Positions 24,842 through 33,075 of a DNA stretch of 64,000 bases are shown here, piece by piece. The stretch covers positions 586,499 through 650,498 of the forward strand of contig NZ_FPJO01000001.1 in NCBI RefSeq assembly GCF_900119365.1, written 5' to 3'. Position 1 is the first letter of the stretch. The number at the start of each line of letters is the position of its first letter. The notes below the pieces were generated by a model, which made no database searches, was not told where the DNA came from, and saw only the letters and a program-made list of their open reading frames with translations. Made by a program: the position numbers and the translations under genes. The stretch comes from Streptomyces atratus (lineage in GTDB: Bacteria; Actinomycetota; Actinomycetes; Streptomycetales; Streptomycetaceae).

Positions 24842-25992
24842 GCACCGCCACCGAGACACACCAACGCACCGGCGAGGACCGCACGGCCGCACGGGCCCCC
24901 GGGAACACCGCCCGGCTGCTGCGCCGCTGGTGGCCCGCCGCCGCTCTGCTGGTCCTGGCCCTCGCCCCCTTCAGCGCACTGCCGCTGCCGGGGCTCCTGG
25001 ACGGCCCGCTGGGCAGCCCCGGGAGCCTGCAACTCCTCGCCACCTGCCTGCTGTTCGGCGCGCTGGCGACCGGTTACGACCTGCTGCTCGGCCGCACCGG
25101 GCTGCTCTCCTTCGGGCACGCGCTGTACTTCGCGGCGGGCAGCTACGCCACGAACACCCTCCTGCTGGAGGCGGGGCTCCCGTTCGCCGTGTCCGCCCTG
25201 CTCGGTGTCTGCTGCGGGATCGTGCTCGCGCTGGTCCTGGGGTCGGTGAGCCTGCGGGTCACCGGCATCGGCTTCTCCATGGTGACGCTGGCGTTCGCCC
25301 AGGCGGGATCGATCCTGGTCTCCCGCAACCCCGGCGGTCTGACCGGCGGCGAGGAGGGCCGGGCCGCCCCCGCCGAACTGCTGCCGTCCGGGCTGGTGGG
25401 CATCGAGAACACCGCGAACCTCTACTGGCTGGCGCTCGCCTACCTCGTCCTCACCCTCGCCGTCGTCCACCGGGCGGTCAACTCCCCCACCGGACGCGTC
25501 TGGGAGGGCATCAAGGAGAACGAACGCCGGGTGGAGGTGCTGGGTCTGAAGCCGTACGGGTTCAAGCTCACCGCCTTCGTCCTGGCCGGTGCCCTGGCCG
25601 CGCTGGGCGGTCTGGTGCATCTGCTGCTCACCGGTGGCTCGACCCCCCAGACGACCACCTCCGACTTCACCCTGTCCCTGCTGGTGATGGTGGTGCTGGG
25701 CGGATCCGGCACCCGGTGGGGGCCGATGGCCGGCGGCATCCTCTACACCTGGGCCGATCACCGGCTCGGTGATCTGGCCGGATCGGGCGCGGTCGCCGAA
25801 CTGCCCGCGGTACTGCGGGTGCCGCTCTCCCAGCCGCTGTTCCTGCTCGGTGTGCTGTTCGTGGCCGTGGTACACCTGCTGCCCGGCGGCCTGGCCCGGC
25901 TGCCGTCCCGGCTGGCCGCGGCACGCCGCGGACCGGCCGGCCCCGAAACACCCGCGAAGAGCAAGTCCCGGAAGGAGAACGGACGCCCGTGA
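24838..25992 (+). CDS. livM: LivM-type ABC transporter permease
   Basis: A 384-residue membrane protein with a 35-residue hydrophilic N-terminal extension, then about nine membrane segments. LLGRTGLLSFGHALYFAAGSY is the LivM-type motif, and WEGIKENERRVEVLGLKPYGFKL with VLGGSGTRWGPMAGGI mark the cytoplasmic coupling loops. GTG 24838 overlaps the livH stop. The stop overlaps the alpha/beta hydrolase start at 25989. Confidence 0.87.
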   Translation: MSTATETHQRTGEDRTAARAPGNTARLLRRWWPAAALLVLALAPFSALPLPGLLDGPLGSPGSLQLLATCLLFGALATGYDLLLGRTGLLSFGHALYFAAGSYATNTLLLEAGLPFAVSALLGVCCGIVLALVLGSVSLRVTGIGFSMVTLAFAQAGSILVSRNPGGLTGGEEGRAAPAELLPSGLVGIENTANLYWLALAYLVLTLAVVHRAVNSPTGRVWEGIKENERRVEVLGLKPYGFKLTAFVLAGALAALGGLVHLLLTGGSTPQTTTSDFTLSLLVMVVLGGSGTRWGPMAGGILYTWADHRLGDLAGSGAVAELPAVLRVPLSQPLFLLGVLFVAVVHLLPGGLARLPSRLAAARRGPAGPETPAKSKSRKENGRP

Positions 25993-26873
25993 TCGCTTAC
26001 GAAGAGGTACGAGTCCCGGTGGCCGACGGCGAGCTGGCGGCGCTGCGGTGGCCGGCCCGGGAGCCCGGGGCGCCGGTCGTCGTCGCCCTGCACGGCATCA
26101 CCGCCAACGCCCTGTCCTGGGGTCCGGTGGCGAGGCTGCTGGACGGGCGCGTCACCCTGGTCGCGCCGGATCTGCGCGGCCGGGCCGGGAGTTCGGCGCT
26201 GCCCGGTCCGTACGGGATCGCGGCGCACGCCGACGACGCGGCCGCCGTGGCCGCGGCACTGGGCTCGGGCCGGGTGGTGCTGGCGGGCCATTCGATGGGC
26301 GCGTTCGTGGCGGCGCTGGCCGCCGTGCGGCACCCGGAACGGTTCGGGCCGCTGCTGCTGGTCGACGGCGGCATCGGTTTCCCCGCCCCCACGCACCTGT
26401 CCCCGGACGAGCTGATGACCGCCGTGATCGGCCCGGCGATGGACCGGCTGTCGATGACCTTCGCCGACCGGGCCGCGTACCGCTCGTTCTGGCAGGCGCA
26501 CCCCGCGTTCGCGGATTCCTGGTCGGACGAGGTGGACGCGTACATCCAGCGCGATCTGACCGGGGACGAGCCCGCCATGCGTTCCACCTGCCGGATCGAG
26601 GCGGTGCGCACCGACGGCATCGGCCTCTTCGACGAGGAGGTGCTGACGGCGGTACGGAAGCTGCCCGTTCCGGCGACGCTGCTGTGGGCGCAGCGCGGAC
26701 TGATGGACGAGGAGCAGGGCCTGTACGACGAGGCCCGGCTGGCGGCGGCGGATCTCGGGGGGACCCGGGTGACGCCGGTGGCGGTCCGGGACGTCAACCA
26801 CTACACGGTGCTGACGGGGGACGCGGGCGGCAAGGAGATCGCGCGCCGGCTGGTGGACCTGTCCGGCGCCTGA
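25989..26873 (+). CDS. Alpha/beta hydrolase at the end of the Liv operon
   Basis: A 294-residue alpha/beta-hydrolase-fold enzyme. HGITANALSWGPV forms the oxyanion region, GHSMGAF holds the nucleophilic Ser, and DVNHYTVL near the C-terminus holds the catalytic His. GTG 25989 overlaps the livM stop, so it is expressed with the importer. This suggests that the imported compound is an ester, amide or lactone hydrolysed on entry; that is inference and the substrate is not known. Confidence 0.83.
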   Translation: MIAYEEVRVPVADGELAALRWPAREPGAPVVVALHGITANALSWGPVARLLDGRVTLVAPDLRGRAGSSALPGPYGIAAHADDAAAVAAALGSGRVVLAGHSMGAFVAALAAVRHPERFGPLLLVDGGIGFPAPTHLSPDELMTAVIGPAMDRLSMTFADRAAYRSFWQAHPAFADSWSDEVDAYIQRDLTGDEPAMRSTCRIEAVRTDGIGLFDEEVLTAVRKLPVPATLLWAQRGLMDEEQGLYDEARLAAADLGGTRVTPVAVRDVNHYTVLTGDAGGKEIARRLVDLSGA

Positions 26874-26890
26874 GGACTCGCTGCCGCCCG

Positions 26891-26926
26891 GGGCGGCCGG
26901 ACGGCCTTCACCGGCCCCGGCCGCCC
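26891..26926. terminator. Hairpin between convergent genes
   Basis: GGGCGGCCGG (26891-26900) pairs perfectly with CCGGCCGCCC (26917-26926) across a 16-base loop. It lies between the Liv/hydrolase operon and the end of the regulator gene and could stop transcription from both sides. Confidence 0.6.
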
Positions 26927-28884
26927 GTCAGCAGGTGGAGCCGCAGGGCGAGTTGCAGCTCCAGGGCCCGGCCCGGCTCGTTCCAGTCGCGGCCCAGCAG
27001 CACCTGCACCCGGTCCAGCCGCTGCACCACCGTGTTGACGTGCACGTGGAGTTCGTCCTTGGCGCGGACGAGACTGCCGCCGGACCCGAAGTAGGCGCCG
27101 AGGGTGCGCACCAGGTGGGTGCCGCGCTGCGCGTCGTACTCCAGCAGCGGCCCGAGCGTCGCCGAGACGAAGCCGTCGACGTCCTGCGCGTTGCCCAGCA
27201 CCACGCCCAGGAAGCCGAGTTCCTCGACACAGGCCCCTTCCCCGGTGCGCCCGAGGACCCGCATCGCGCGCAGGCAGCGGGCGGCCTCCTCGTACGCGGC
27301 GGCCAGCTCCCGGGCGCCGCGCGCCGGGCCGGTGGCGGCGACGGTGACGGGGGTCTGGGCGAGCTGGCCGAGCTGGGCCGCCGCCGTGCGTGCCGCTTCG
27401 CCCGCGGCCGGTCCGCGGTCACCGGCCGCCACCAGCAGCACCACGGTCCCGGCGTGTTCCGCGCTCACCCCGCGGATGTCTCCGCCGAACAGATAGCGCA
27501 CCGCGGCGGGGGCCAGCCGCTCCCGGGGCCCGCCCTCGGCCACCAGCAGCAGATGCGGGCGGTCGAGGTCGATGCCCAGGCGCCGGCCGCGTTCGGTGAG
27601 TCCGGCCGGGTCGCGGTCCGCGTCGGTCAGCAGATCGGTGATCAGCTCGCCACGTATCCGGTTCTCGGTCTCGGCGACGGTGCGCCGCAGCAGCAGAAGC
27701 AGTCCGGTGACCACCGAGGCCCGCTCGAACAGCCGCCGGTCGGAGTCGTCGAGCTGTCCGCGCCGGTGCAGGACCAGCCCGGCCAGGAGCTCCCGCCCGG
27801 CGAGGACCGCGCAGATCCACCGGCCGTCGCGGTGCACGGCGCGGGCGCCGGTACGGGATTCCTCGGCGGTCTCGGCCAGCCATCCGGCGTCCATGCTGTC
27901 GGCGGCGAAGTCCGTGCCGTCGGGCCGGACTGCCGCCAGCAACCGCCCGCCCGGGTCGTGGATGGTCAGCGGGGAGTCCAGCAGTCCGGCGACCGCCGCC
28001 GCGACGTCCGTGACGTCCCGGCCGCGCAGCACCAGATCGGTCAGCCGGTCGTGGGCCTCCTCGGCCCGCCGCATGGCCGCCGAGTGCGCGCGTACCGCCG
28101 CGTTCGCCTCCGCCAGCTCGGCGTTGGCCCCGGCCAGTTCGTCCAGTGCGGACCGGGTGTCGGCGAGCGCGCGGGCGGTGTCGATGGCGATCGCGGCGTG
28201 CGCGGCGAGCGAGCAGAGCAGCGCGACCTCGTCGGGGCTGAAGACGCGGGCCGCGCGGTCGGCGGCGAAGAGGACGCCGATGACCTTTCCGGTGCCGCCG
28301 CGGCTGGAGCCGAGGAGCAGCGGTACGCCCAGGATGGCGACGAGCCCCTCGTCCAGCACTCCGGCGTTGATGTTGCGGGTGTGGTGGAAGCGGTCGTCGG
28401 TGCGGTAGTCGGGGGTCGCGTACGGGCGTGCGGTCTGCGCCACCAGGCCGCCCAGCCCGTGGCCGAGCTCCAGCCGCAGCCGCTGGAAGACCACCGACAC
28501 CGATCCGTCGGTGACCCGCATGTAGGTGTCCCCCGCCTCCTCGTCGGGGAGGGTGAGATACGCCGTGTCCGTGCCGAGCAGCATCCTGGCCCGGCGGACG
28601 ATCGCCTTGAGCACCTCGTCCAGGTCGCGGGAGGCGGCCAGGTCGCCCGCGGTGTCGAAGAGCGCGGTGAGCTGGAGCTCGCGGCGGCGGTGCTGGCGCA
28701 GGGCGCCCCTGATCCGCAGGGCGGTGGCGGTGGCCCGCTCCACCTCCGCCAGGTCGCCGGCGGGCACCCCGGCGGCACGGGCCTGCGAGGAGACGGCGCC
28801 CAGCGCCTCGGCGGGGGCGTCGTCGGCCAGCAGGTCGAGCAGGCGCCGCAGATGGGGCGCGGCGGAGGCGGACGGTTCAGACAT
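26908..28884 (-). CDS. GAF-domain, PucR/CdaR-type helix-turn-helix regulator
   Basis: A 658-residue cytosolic regulator. After a 60-residue helical start comes a GAF-like sensory domain (about 75-235) with LGTDTAYLTLPDEEAGDTYM and FAADRAARVFSPDEVALL, then a coiled-coil rich in Ala/Glu, a second sensory region, and a C-terminal PucR-type HTH (GTHLVRTLGAYFGSGGSLV, then LHVHVNTVVQRLDRVQVLLG). Such regulators often control adjacent catabolic genes. Here the neighbours are the Liv importer, convergent, and the hydroxybutyrate-type dehydrogenase directly upstream on the same strand. Confidence 0.8.
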   Translation of the reverse strand: MSEPSASAAPHLRRLLDLLADDAPAEALGAVSSQARAAGVPAGDLAEVERATATALRIRGALRQHRRRELQLTALFDTAGDLAASRDLDEVLKAIVRRARMLLGTDTAYLTLPDEEAGDTYMRVTDGSVSVVFQRLRLELGHGLGGLVAQTARPYATPDYRTDDRFHHTRNINAGVLDEGLVAILGVPLLLGSSRGGTGKVIGVLFAADRAARVFSPDEVALLCSLAAHAAIAIDTARALADTRSALDELAGANAELAEANAAVRAHSAAMRRAEEAHDRLTDLVLRGRDVTDVAAAVAGLLDSPLTIHDPGGRLLAAVRPDGTDFAADSMDAGWLAETAEESRTGARAVHRDGRWICAVLAGRELLAGLVLHRRGQLDDSDRRLFERASVVTGLLLLLRRTVAETENRIRGELITDLLTDADRDPAGLTERGRRLGIDLDRPHLLLVAEGGPRERLAPAAVRYLFGGDIRGVSAEHAGTVVLLVAAGDRGPAAGEAARTAAAQLGQLAQTPVTVAATGPARGARELAAAYEEAARCLRAMRVLGRTGEGACVEELGFLGVVLGNAQDVDGFVSATLGPLLEYDAQRGTHLVRTLGAYFGSGGSLVRAKDELHVHVNTVVQRLDRVQVLLGRDWNEPGRALELQLALRLHLLTGGRGR

Positions 28885-28914
28885 GGGCGGGCCGGCAATC
28901 GTAGGGGGCGGGGA

Positions 28915-29721
28915 TCAATTGGCGGTCCAGCCGCCGTCCATGGAGAGCGAGGTCCCGGTGATGTGCCCGGTGCGCGGCCCGCAGAGCCACAGCACGGCCT
29001 CGGCGACGTCACCGGGCTCGATCAGCCGCTTGATCGCGCTGCGTTCCAGCATGACCCGGCCCACCACCTCCTCCTCGGAGATGCCGTGCGTGCGGGCCTG
29101 GTCCGCGATCTGGTTCTCGACCAGCGGGGTGCGTACGTAGCCGGGGCAGACGCAGTTGCTCGTCACCCCGTGCCCCGCCGCTTCGAGCGCCACCACCTTG
29201 CTGAGTCCCTCCAGTGCGTGCTTGGCCGTCACATAGGCCGATTTGTAGGGGCTGGCCCGCAGTCCGTGCACGGACGAGATGTTGACCACGCGCCCCCAGC
29301 CGCGTTCGTACATGCCCGGCAGGGTCCGGCGCAAGATGCGGAACGGGGTCTCCACCATGACGCGCTGGATCAGCGCGAAGCGCTCCGGCGGGAATTCGTG
29401 CACGGGTGCGACGTGCTGGAGCCCGGCGTTGTTGACCACGATGTCCGCGTCGTCGGGCAGGGTGTCCACCGCGTCGGGGTCGGAGAGGTCGACCACCCAC
29501 GCCGTCCCGCCGATCCCTTCCGCCAGGCTCTTCGCGGCTTCGGCGGCCTTGTCCACCACGTGCACATGGGCGCCGGCCGCCGCCAGGGCCTGGGCGCAGG
29601 CCCGCCCGATCCCGCTCGCGGCGCCGGTCACCAGGGCGGTGCGCCCGGCGAGCAGCGGGTTCGCGGGCGGCGGGACGGTGAGCGGGGCGGGCCCGGGGTC
29701 CGGGCGCTGAGGAGTCTCCAT
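28915..29721 (-). CDS. SDR-family 3-hydroxybutyrate dehydrogenase-like enzyme
   Basis: A 268-residue short-chain dehydrogenase with the NAD(P) motif TGAASGIGRACA, NNAGLQHV, catalytic Ser in NISSVHGL, and YVTAKHALEG (Tyr and Lys). NNAGLQHVAPVHEFPPERF and VMLERSAIKRLIEPGDVAEAV are hallmarks of 3-hydroxybutyrate dehydrogenases, which convert D-3-hydroxybutyrate to acetoacetate. The start is either ATG 29721 or GTG 29730; neither has a clear ribosome-binding site. It lies 30 bases upstream of the regulator gene, probably in one transcript. Confidence 0.82.
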   Translation of the reverse strand: METPQRPDPGPAPLTVPPPANPLLAGRTALVTGAASGIGRACAQALAAAGAHVHVVDKAAEAAKSLAEGIGGTAWVVDLSDPDAVDTLPDDADIVVNNAGLQHVAPVHEFPPERFALIQRVMVETPFRILRRTLPGMYERGWGRVVNISSVHGLRASPYKSAYVTAKHALEGLSKVVALEAAGHGVTSNCVCPGYVRTPLVENQIADQARTHGISEEEVVGRVMLERSAIKRLIEPGDVAEAVLWLCGPRTGHITGTSLSMDGGWTAN

Positions 29722-29829
29722 GGCCGTCACCGTAAGGAGGCCGGGGCGCTCGTCACACGGGGCCGGTGCCCATACCTTCGTACCCAGGCATGGTGGCGGC
29801 CCACATGGTGCGGGTTTGGCGGCGGGCCG

Positions 29830-29961
29830 TCAGTGTGCCGCGGCGGGCGCCGCCCGCTGCTCCGCGGTCAGCTCCAGGTCCACCGCGGCCAGGCTCTCGC
29901 CCAGCTGCGCCACCGAGGAGGCACCGACCAGCGGGCCGCGTACCCGGACGTGTTCGCGGAC
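29830..29961 (-). pseudogene. C-terminal remnant of an aldo/keto reductase
   Basis: The minus-strand frame reads GPLVGASSVAQLGESLAAVD, then LELTAEQRAA, the usual end of aldo/keto reductases (cofactor-binding GAR/GAS-S-x2-QL segment). No barrel upstream is present. It is a leftover tail of a lost gene in the 345-base gap between the dehydrogenase and ferredoxin genes. Nothing else was recognised in that gap. Confidence 0.55.
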
Positions 29962-30066
29962 GGCTCCGTGGCCTCGGGCCCGGGAGATTTCCCGGGTACG
30001 GAACGGCGGGAGGGCCCACAGGCCTCTCCCGCCATCCACGACCGACCGGCTACCCCCCGCCTCCGC

Positions 30067-30300
30067 CTAATCCTCGGGCGGGAAGACGACTTCCCCCGAG
30101 TCGGTCAGCGTGATCGTGATCGCCTCGACCGGGCATCCCTCGGCAGCCGCGAGGACCTTCTCGTCGGCATCGGTCTCCGGGGCCGACGGGCGGGACTGCC
30201 GGGCGGAGTCCAGCGCGAAGCGGCCCGGTGCGTGGTTCAGGCACATCCCGGAGCCGATACAGATCCCCCGGTCGACCTCCACCGCCCAGCGGTCCCCCAT
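30067..30300 (-). CDS. Small 3Fe-4S-type ferredoxin
   Basis: A 77-residue ferredoxin. Cys 14, Cys 20 and Cys 56 (CIGSGMC, then GCP) give the three-cysteine C-X5-C...CP pattern of the 3Fe-4S ferredoxins that pass electrons to actinobacterial P450s. Its ATG overlaps the aldehyde dehydrogenase stop (TGATG), so the two are co-translated. The CYP125-like P450 at 42.6 kb is the obvious candidate partner, but this is inference; other P450s may exist elsewhere in the genome. Confidence 0.85.
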   Translation of the reverse strand: MGDRWAVEVDRGICIGSGMCLNHAPGRFALDSARQSRPSAPETDADEKVLAAAEGCPVEAITITLTDSGEVVFPPED

Positions 30301-31760
30301 CACGCCTCCCCGTATCCGGCCGGCAGGTGGATCATCTTGTGCTCGAAGTACTCGCCGTACCCCTCGGGGCCGAACTCCCGCCCCAGACCTGAGTTCTTGT
30401 ACCCGCCGAACGGGCCGAGCATGTCGAGGCTGAAGGTGTTCACGCTGTACGTGCCGGTCCTGACCCGGCGGGCGATGTCGATGCCGCGTTCGGTGTCGGC
30501 GGTCCAGACGCTGCCGCTGAGGCCGTAGTCGGAGTCGTTGGCGATCCGTACGGCCTCGTCCTCGTCGCCGTACGGCAGCAGGCAGATGACGGGGCCGAAG
30601 ATCTCCTCGCGGGCGATGCGCATGGAGTTGTCGACGTCTCCGAAGAGGGTCGGCTCGACGTACCAGCCCCGCTCCTGGGACGCCGGACGGCCGCCGCCGG
30701 TGAGGATCTTGGCGCCTTCGTCCTGCCCGATCCGGATGTAGTCGAGCGAACGTTGTTGCTGGCGCCGCGCGACCAGCGGGCCCAGTTCGGTGGCGGGGTC
30801 GAGCGGATCGCCGACCTTCAGCGCGCTCGCCGCCGCGGCGAACGCCTCGGCCGTCTCGTCGTAGCGGGAGCGCGGTACGAGGATGCGGGTCTGGGCCACG
30901 CACGCCTGGCCGTTGATCATCCAGGCGAAGGGCACGATGCCCGCGACGGCGGCGTCCAGATCGGCGTCCGGGAGGATCACGGCGGCGGACTTGCCGCCCA
31001 GCTCCAGCGTGACCCGGGTGAGGTTGCGGGAGGCGACCTCCATCACCCGGCGCCCGGCGGCCACGGAGCCGGTGAACGACACCTTGTCGACGCCGGGGTG
31101 CCCGACCAGGTACTCGCTGACCTCGCGGTCGGCCGGAAGGATCGACAGCACCCCCTCCGGCAGCCCGGCCCCGGCGGCGATCTCGGCCAGGATGTAGGCG
31201 TCCAGCGGGGATTCGGGCGAGACCTTGAGCACGGCGGAGCACCCGGCCAGCAGTGCGGGCGCGAGCTTGGCGGCGGCGGTGAACTGCGGAACGTTCCACG
31301 GCACGACGGCCGCGACCACCCCGACCGGCTCCCGGCGCACCAGCAACGGCCCGAGCGCCCCGGCCCGCCGCTCCTCGTACGGGAAGTCGCGGGCGACGGT
31401 GATCGCCGAGTCCCACACCATCATCGCGGCGAGCGCCTGCACCATGACGCTCGACGTGTACGGGGTGCCGTTCTCCGAGCTGATGACCCGGGCGATCTCC
31501 TCGTACCGCACGGCGAACCCGTCCTTGATCCGGGTCACCACCGCGATCCGCTCGTCCAGGCCCATCCGCGCCCAGGGCCCCTCGTCGAACGCCCGCCGCC
31601 CGGCCTCGACGGCCCGGTCCACATCCGCCTCGCAGGCGTGCGGCACCCGGCCGATGACCTGCTCGGTGTGGGGCGAGACGACCTCGATCGCGTCCCGGCC
31701 CAGCGGATCGACCAACTCCCCGCCGATGAACAGTTTTCCGTGTTCGACAAGCTCGGTCAT
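30300..31760 (-). CDS. Aldehyde dehydrogenase family protein
   Basis: A 486-residue NAD(P)-dependent aldehyde dehydrogenase of full length. Catalytic residues are all present: Asn 156 (PWNVPQF), Glu 253 (LELGGKSA) and Cys 287 (NGQACVAQT), plus the C-terminal NSGLGREFGPEG. It oxidises an aldehyde to the acid. It is coupled to a ferredoxin and divergent from an MBL-fold hydrolase; the shared promoter region carries three palindromes, one of them KstR-like. Oxidation of a sterol-derived or fatty aldehyde is a reasonable guess, not shown. Confidence 0.88.
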   Translation of the reverse strand: MTELVEHGKLFIGGELVDPLGRDAIEVVSPHTEQVIGRVPHACEADVDRAVEAGRRAFDEGPWARMGLDERIAVVTRIKDGFAVRYEEIARVISSENGTPYTSSVMVQALAAMMVWDSAITVARDFPYEERRAGALGPLLVRREPVGVVAAVVPWNVPQFTAAAKLAPALLAGCSAVLKVSPESPLDAYILAEIAAGAGLPEGVLSILPADREVSEYLVGHPGVDKVSFTGSVAAGRRVMEVASRNLTRVTLELGGKSAAVILPDADLDAAVAGIVPFAWMINGQACVAQTRILVPRSRYDETAEAFAAAASALKVGDPLDPATELGPLVARRQQQRSLDYIRIGQDEGAKILTGGGRPASQERGWYVEPTLFGDVDNSMRIAREEIFGPVICLLPYGDEDEAVRIANDSDYGLSGSVWTADTERGIDIARRVRTGTYSVNTFSLDMLGPFGGYKNSGLGREFGPEGYGEYFEHKMIHLPAGYGEA

Positions 31761-31814
31761 GACTGCTGCCTCCCGCGGCCCGGCGCGTTGCCCGACTCAG
31801 TATCCGACCCGGCA

Positions 31815-31831
31815 TCTGACTCTGTGTCAGA
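31815..31831. promoter_or_regulatory. CTGAC-N5-GTCAG palindrome upstream of aldehyde dehydrogenase
   Basis: TCTGACTCTGTGTCAGA is a symmetric site with the same half-sites and spacing as 12064-12080. It lies 55 bases upstream of the aldehyde dehydrogenase start and is probably a TetR-type operator. Confidence 0.6.
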
Positions 31832-31844
31832 ACTGATACCAGTT
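31831..31844. promoter_or_regulatory. AACTG-N4-CAGTT palindrome
   Basis: AACTGATACCAGTT is a perfect inverted repeat directly abutting the CTGAC-N5-GTCAG site, sharing one base with it. Two different repressors, or one with two sites, could act here on the aldehyde dehydrogenase promoter. Confidence 0.5.
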
Positions 31845-31907
31845 CCGGTTCCAGGAGTCCACGGCCGCGACAGCGCCCCCGACGAGATGGTCGACCAGGG
31901 CTACTAC

Positions 31908-31921
31908 TGGAACAAGTTCTC
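31908..31921. promoter_or_regulatory. KstR-like box between aldehyde dehydrogenase and MBL hydrolase
   Basis: TGGAACAAGTTCTC matches TNNAACNNGTTNNA except for the last base. The AACAAGTT core is identical to that of the site at 19711. It lies 64 bases upstream of the MBL-fold start and 148 bases from the aldehyde dehydrogenase start. Confidence 0.6.
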
Positions 31922-31984
31922 GTTACAGTGGGGCGACGCACCGGAGTCGCAATTCCGCACGCTGTCTGGAGAGATGGGGACCTC

Positions 31985-33025
31985 ATGACGCAGGTGACCG
32001 ACCACGGCGGGGGCGTGCACAGCATCAAGGTGCCCATCCCGGACAATCCACTCGGCCATACCCTCGTACACGTCCTGGACACCGACCGGGGGCCGGTCCT
32101 GATCGACACCGGGTGGGACGACCCCGAGGCGTGGGACACGCTCGGTGCCGGGCTCGCCGCCGTCGGTACGGAGATGGCCGACATCCACGGGGTGGTCATC
32201 ACCCACCACCATCCCGACCACCACGGGCTCTCCGGGCAGGTGCGCGAGGCCTCCGGGGCCTGGATCGCCATGCATGCGGCGGACACCGCGATCGTGCGGC
32301 GCACCCGGGAGTCCCGGCCCGGCACCTGGCTGACGTATCTCGCGGCCAAGCTCGCCGCGGTCGGCGCGCCCGAGGAGCACCTCGCGCCGTTGCGGGCCGC
32401 CGCGGCCGGCGGAGGGCGGGCGCGAGCGCTGCCGGGGTTGCGGGCCGCGCTGCCGGACCGGGAGGTCGTCCCCGGTGAGCTGCTCGATCTGGCGGGGCGC
32501 AGGCTGCGGGCGATCTGGACGCCGGGGCACACACCGGGGCATGTGTGCCTGCACCTGGAGGAGGAGCATCCGGGGAATCTGCCGGGCCGGGGGCGGCTCT
32601 TCTCGGGGGATCATCTGCTGCCGGGGATCAGTCCGCACATCGGGCTGTACGAGGGCCCGGACGACGCTACGGTCGGTGATCCCCTCGGCGACTACCTCGA
32701 CTCGCTGGAGCGGATCGGCAGGCTCGGGGCCGCCGAGGTGCTGCCCGCCCATCAGTACGCCTTCACCGATGCGGCGGGACGCGTACAGGAGCTCCTCGGT
32801 CATCACGAGGAGCGGCTGACCGGGCTGCTGGGGCTGCTGGCACAGCCGCTGACGCCGTGGGAGCTGGCCGAGCGGATGGAGTGGAACCGGCCCTGGGAGC
32901 AGATCCCGCACGGCTCCCGGAACATCGCCGTCTCGGAGGCGGAGGCGCATCTGCGGCGGCTGGTGAAGCTCGGGCGCGCGGAGGCGGTGCCGGGGAGCGA
33001 GCCGGTGACGTACATCGCGGTGTGA
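31985..33025 (+). CDS. MBL-fold metallo-hydrolase
   Basis: A 346-residue protein with metallo-beta-lactamase fold motifs: THHHPDHHGLSG (HxHxDH), TPGHTPGHVCLHLEE, SGDHLLPG and LPAHQYAF, giving a dinuclear metal site. The C-terminal 80 residues form a winged-helix-like tail (SEAEAHLRRLVKLGRAEAV), as in LACTB2-type proteins. Members act as thioesterases, lactonases or nucleases. The start is ATG 31985, with GGGGA upstream. The KstR-like box 64 bases upstream suggests a thioesterase- or lactonase-like role in lipid breakdown, as inference. Confidence 0.83.
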   Translation: MTQVTDHGGGVHSIKVPIPDNPLGHTLVHVLDTDRGPVLIDTGWDDPEAWDTLGAGLAAVGTEMADIHGVVITHHHPDHHGLSGQVREASGAWIAMHAADTAIVRRTRESRPGTWLTYLAAKLAAVGAPEEHLAPLRAAAAGGGRARALPGLRAALPDREVVPGELLDLAGRRLRAIWTPGHTPGHVCLHLEEEHPGNLPGRGRLFSGDHLLPGISPHIGLYEGPDDATVGDPLGDYLDSLERIGRLGAAEVLPAHQYAFTDAAGRVQELLGHHEERLTGLLGLLAQPLTPWELAERMEWNRPWEQIPHGSRNIAVSEAEAHLRRLVKLGRAEAVPGSEPVTYIAV

Positions 33026-33053
33026 GTGCGGGGCGGGCCGCCCCGCCCCGCAC
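33026..33053. terminator. Bidirectional hairpin between MBL and DinB genes
   Basis: A perfect 12-base-pair stem (GTGCGGGGCGGG with its complement) with a 4-base loop follows the MBL stop directly and lies just beyond the end of the convergent DinB gene. Confidence 0.85.
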
Positions 33054-33075
33054 CGTTCAGCTCACCGGCCGGGCC

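Noticed and set aside
26935..30528. A 1197-codon open frame on the plus strand
   Set aside because: It lies opposite the GAF/PucR regulator and the dehydrogenase, both of which have recognisable motifs. The frame is Gly/Arg/His/Val-rich with no fold and reflects GC-rich antisense sequence.
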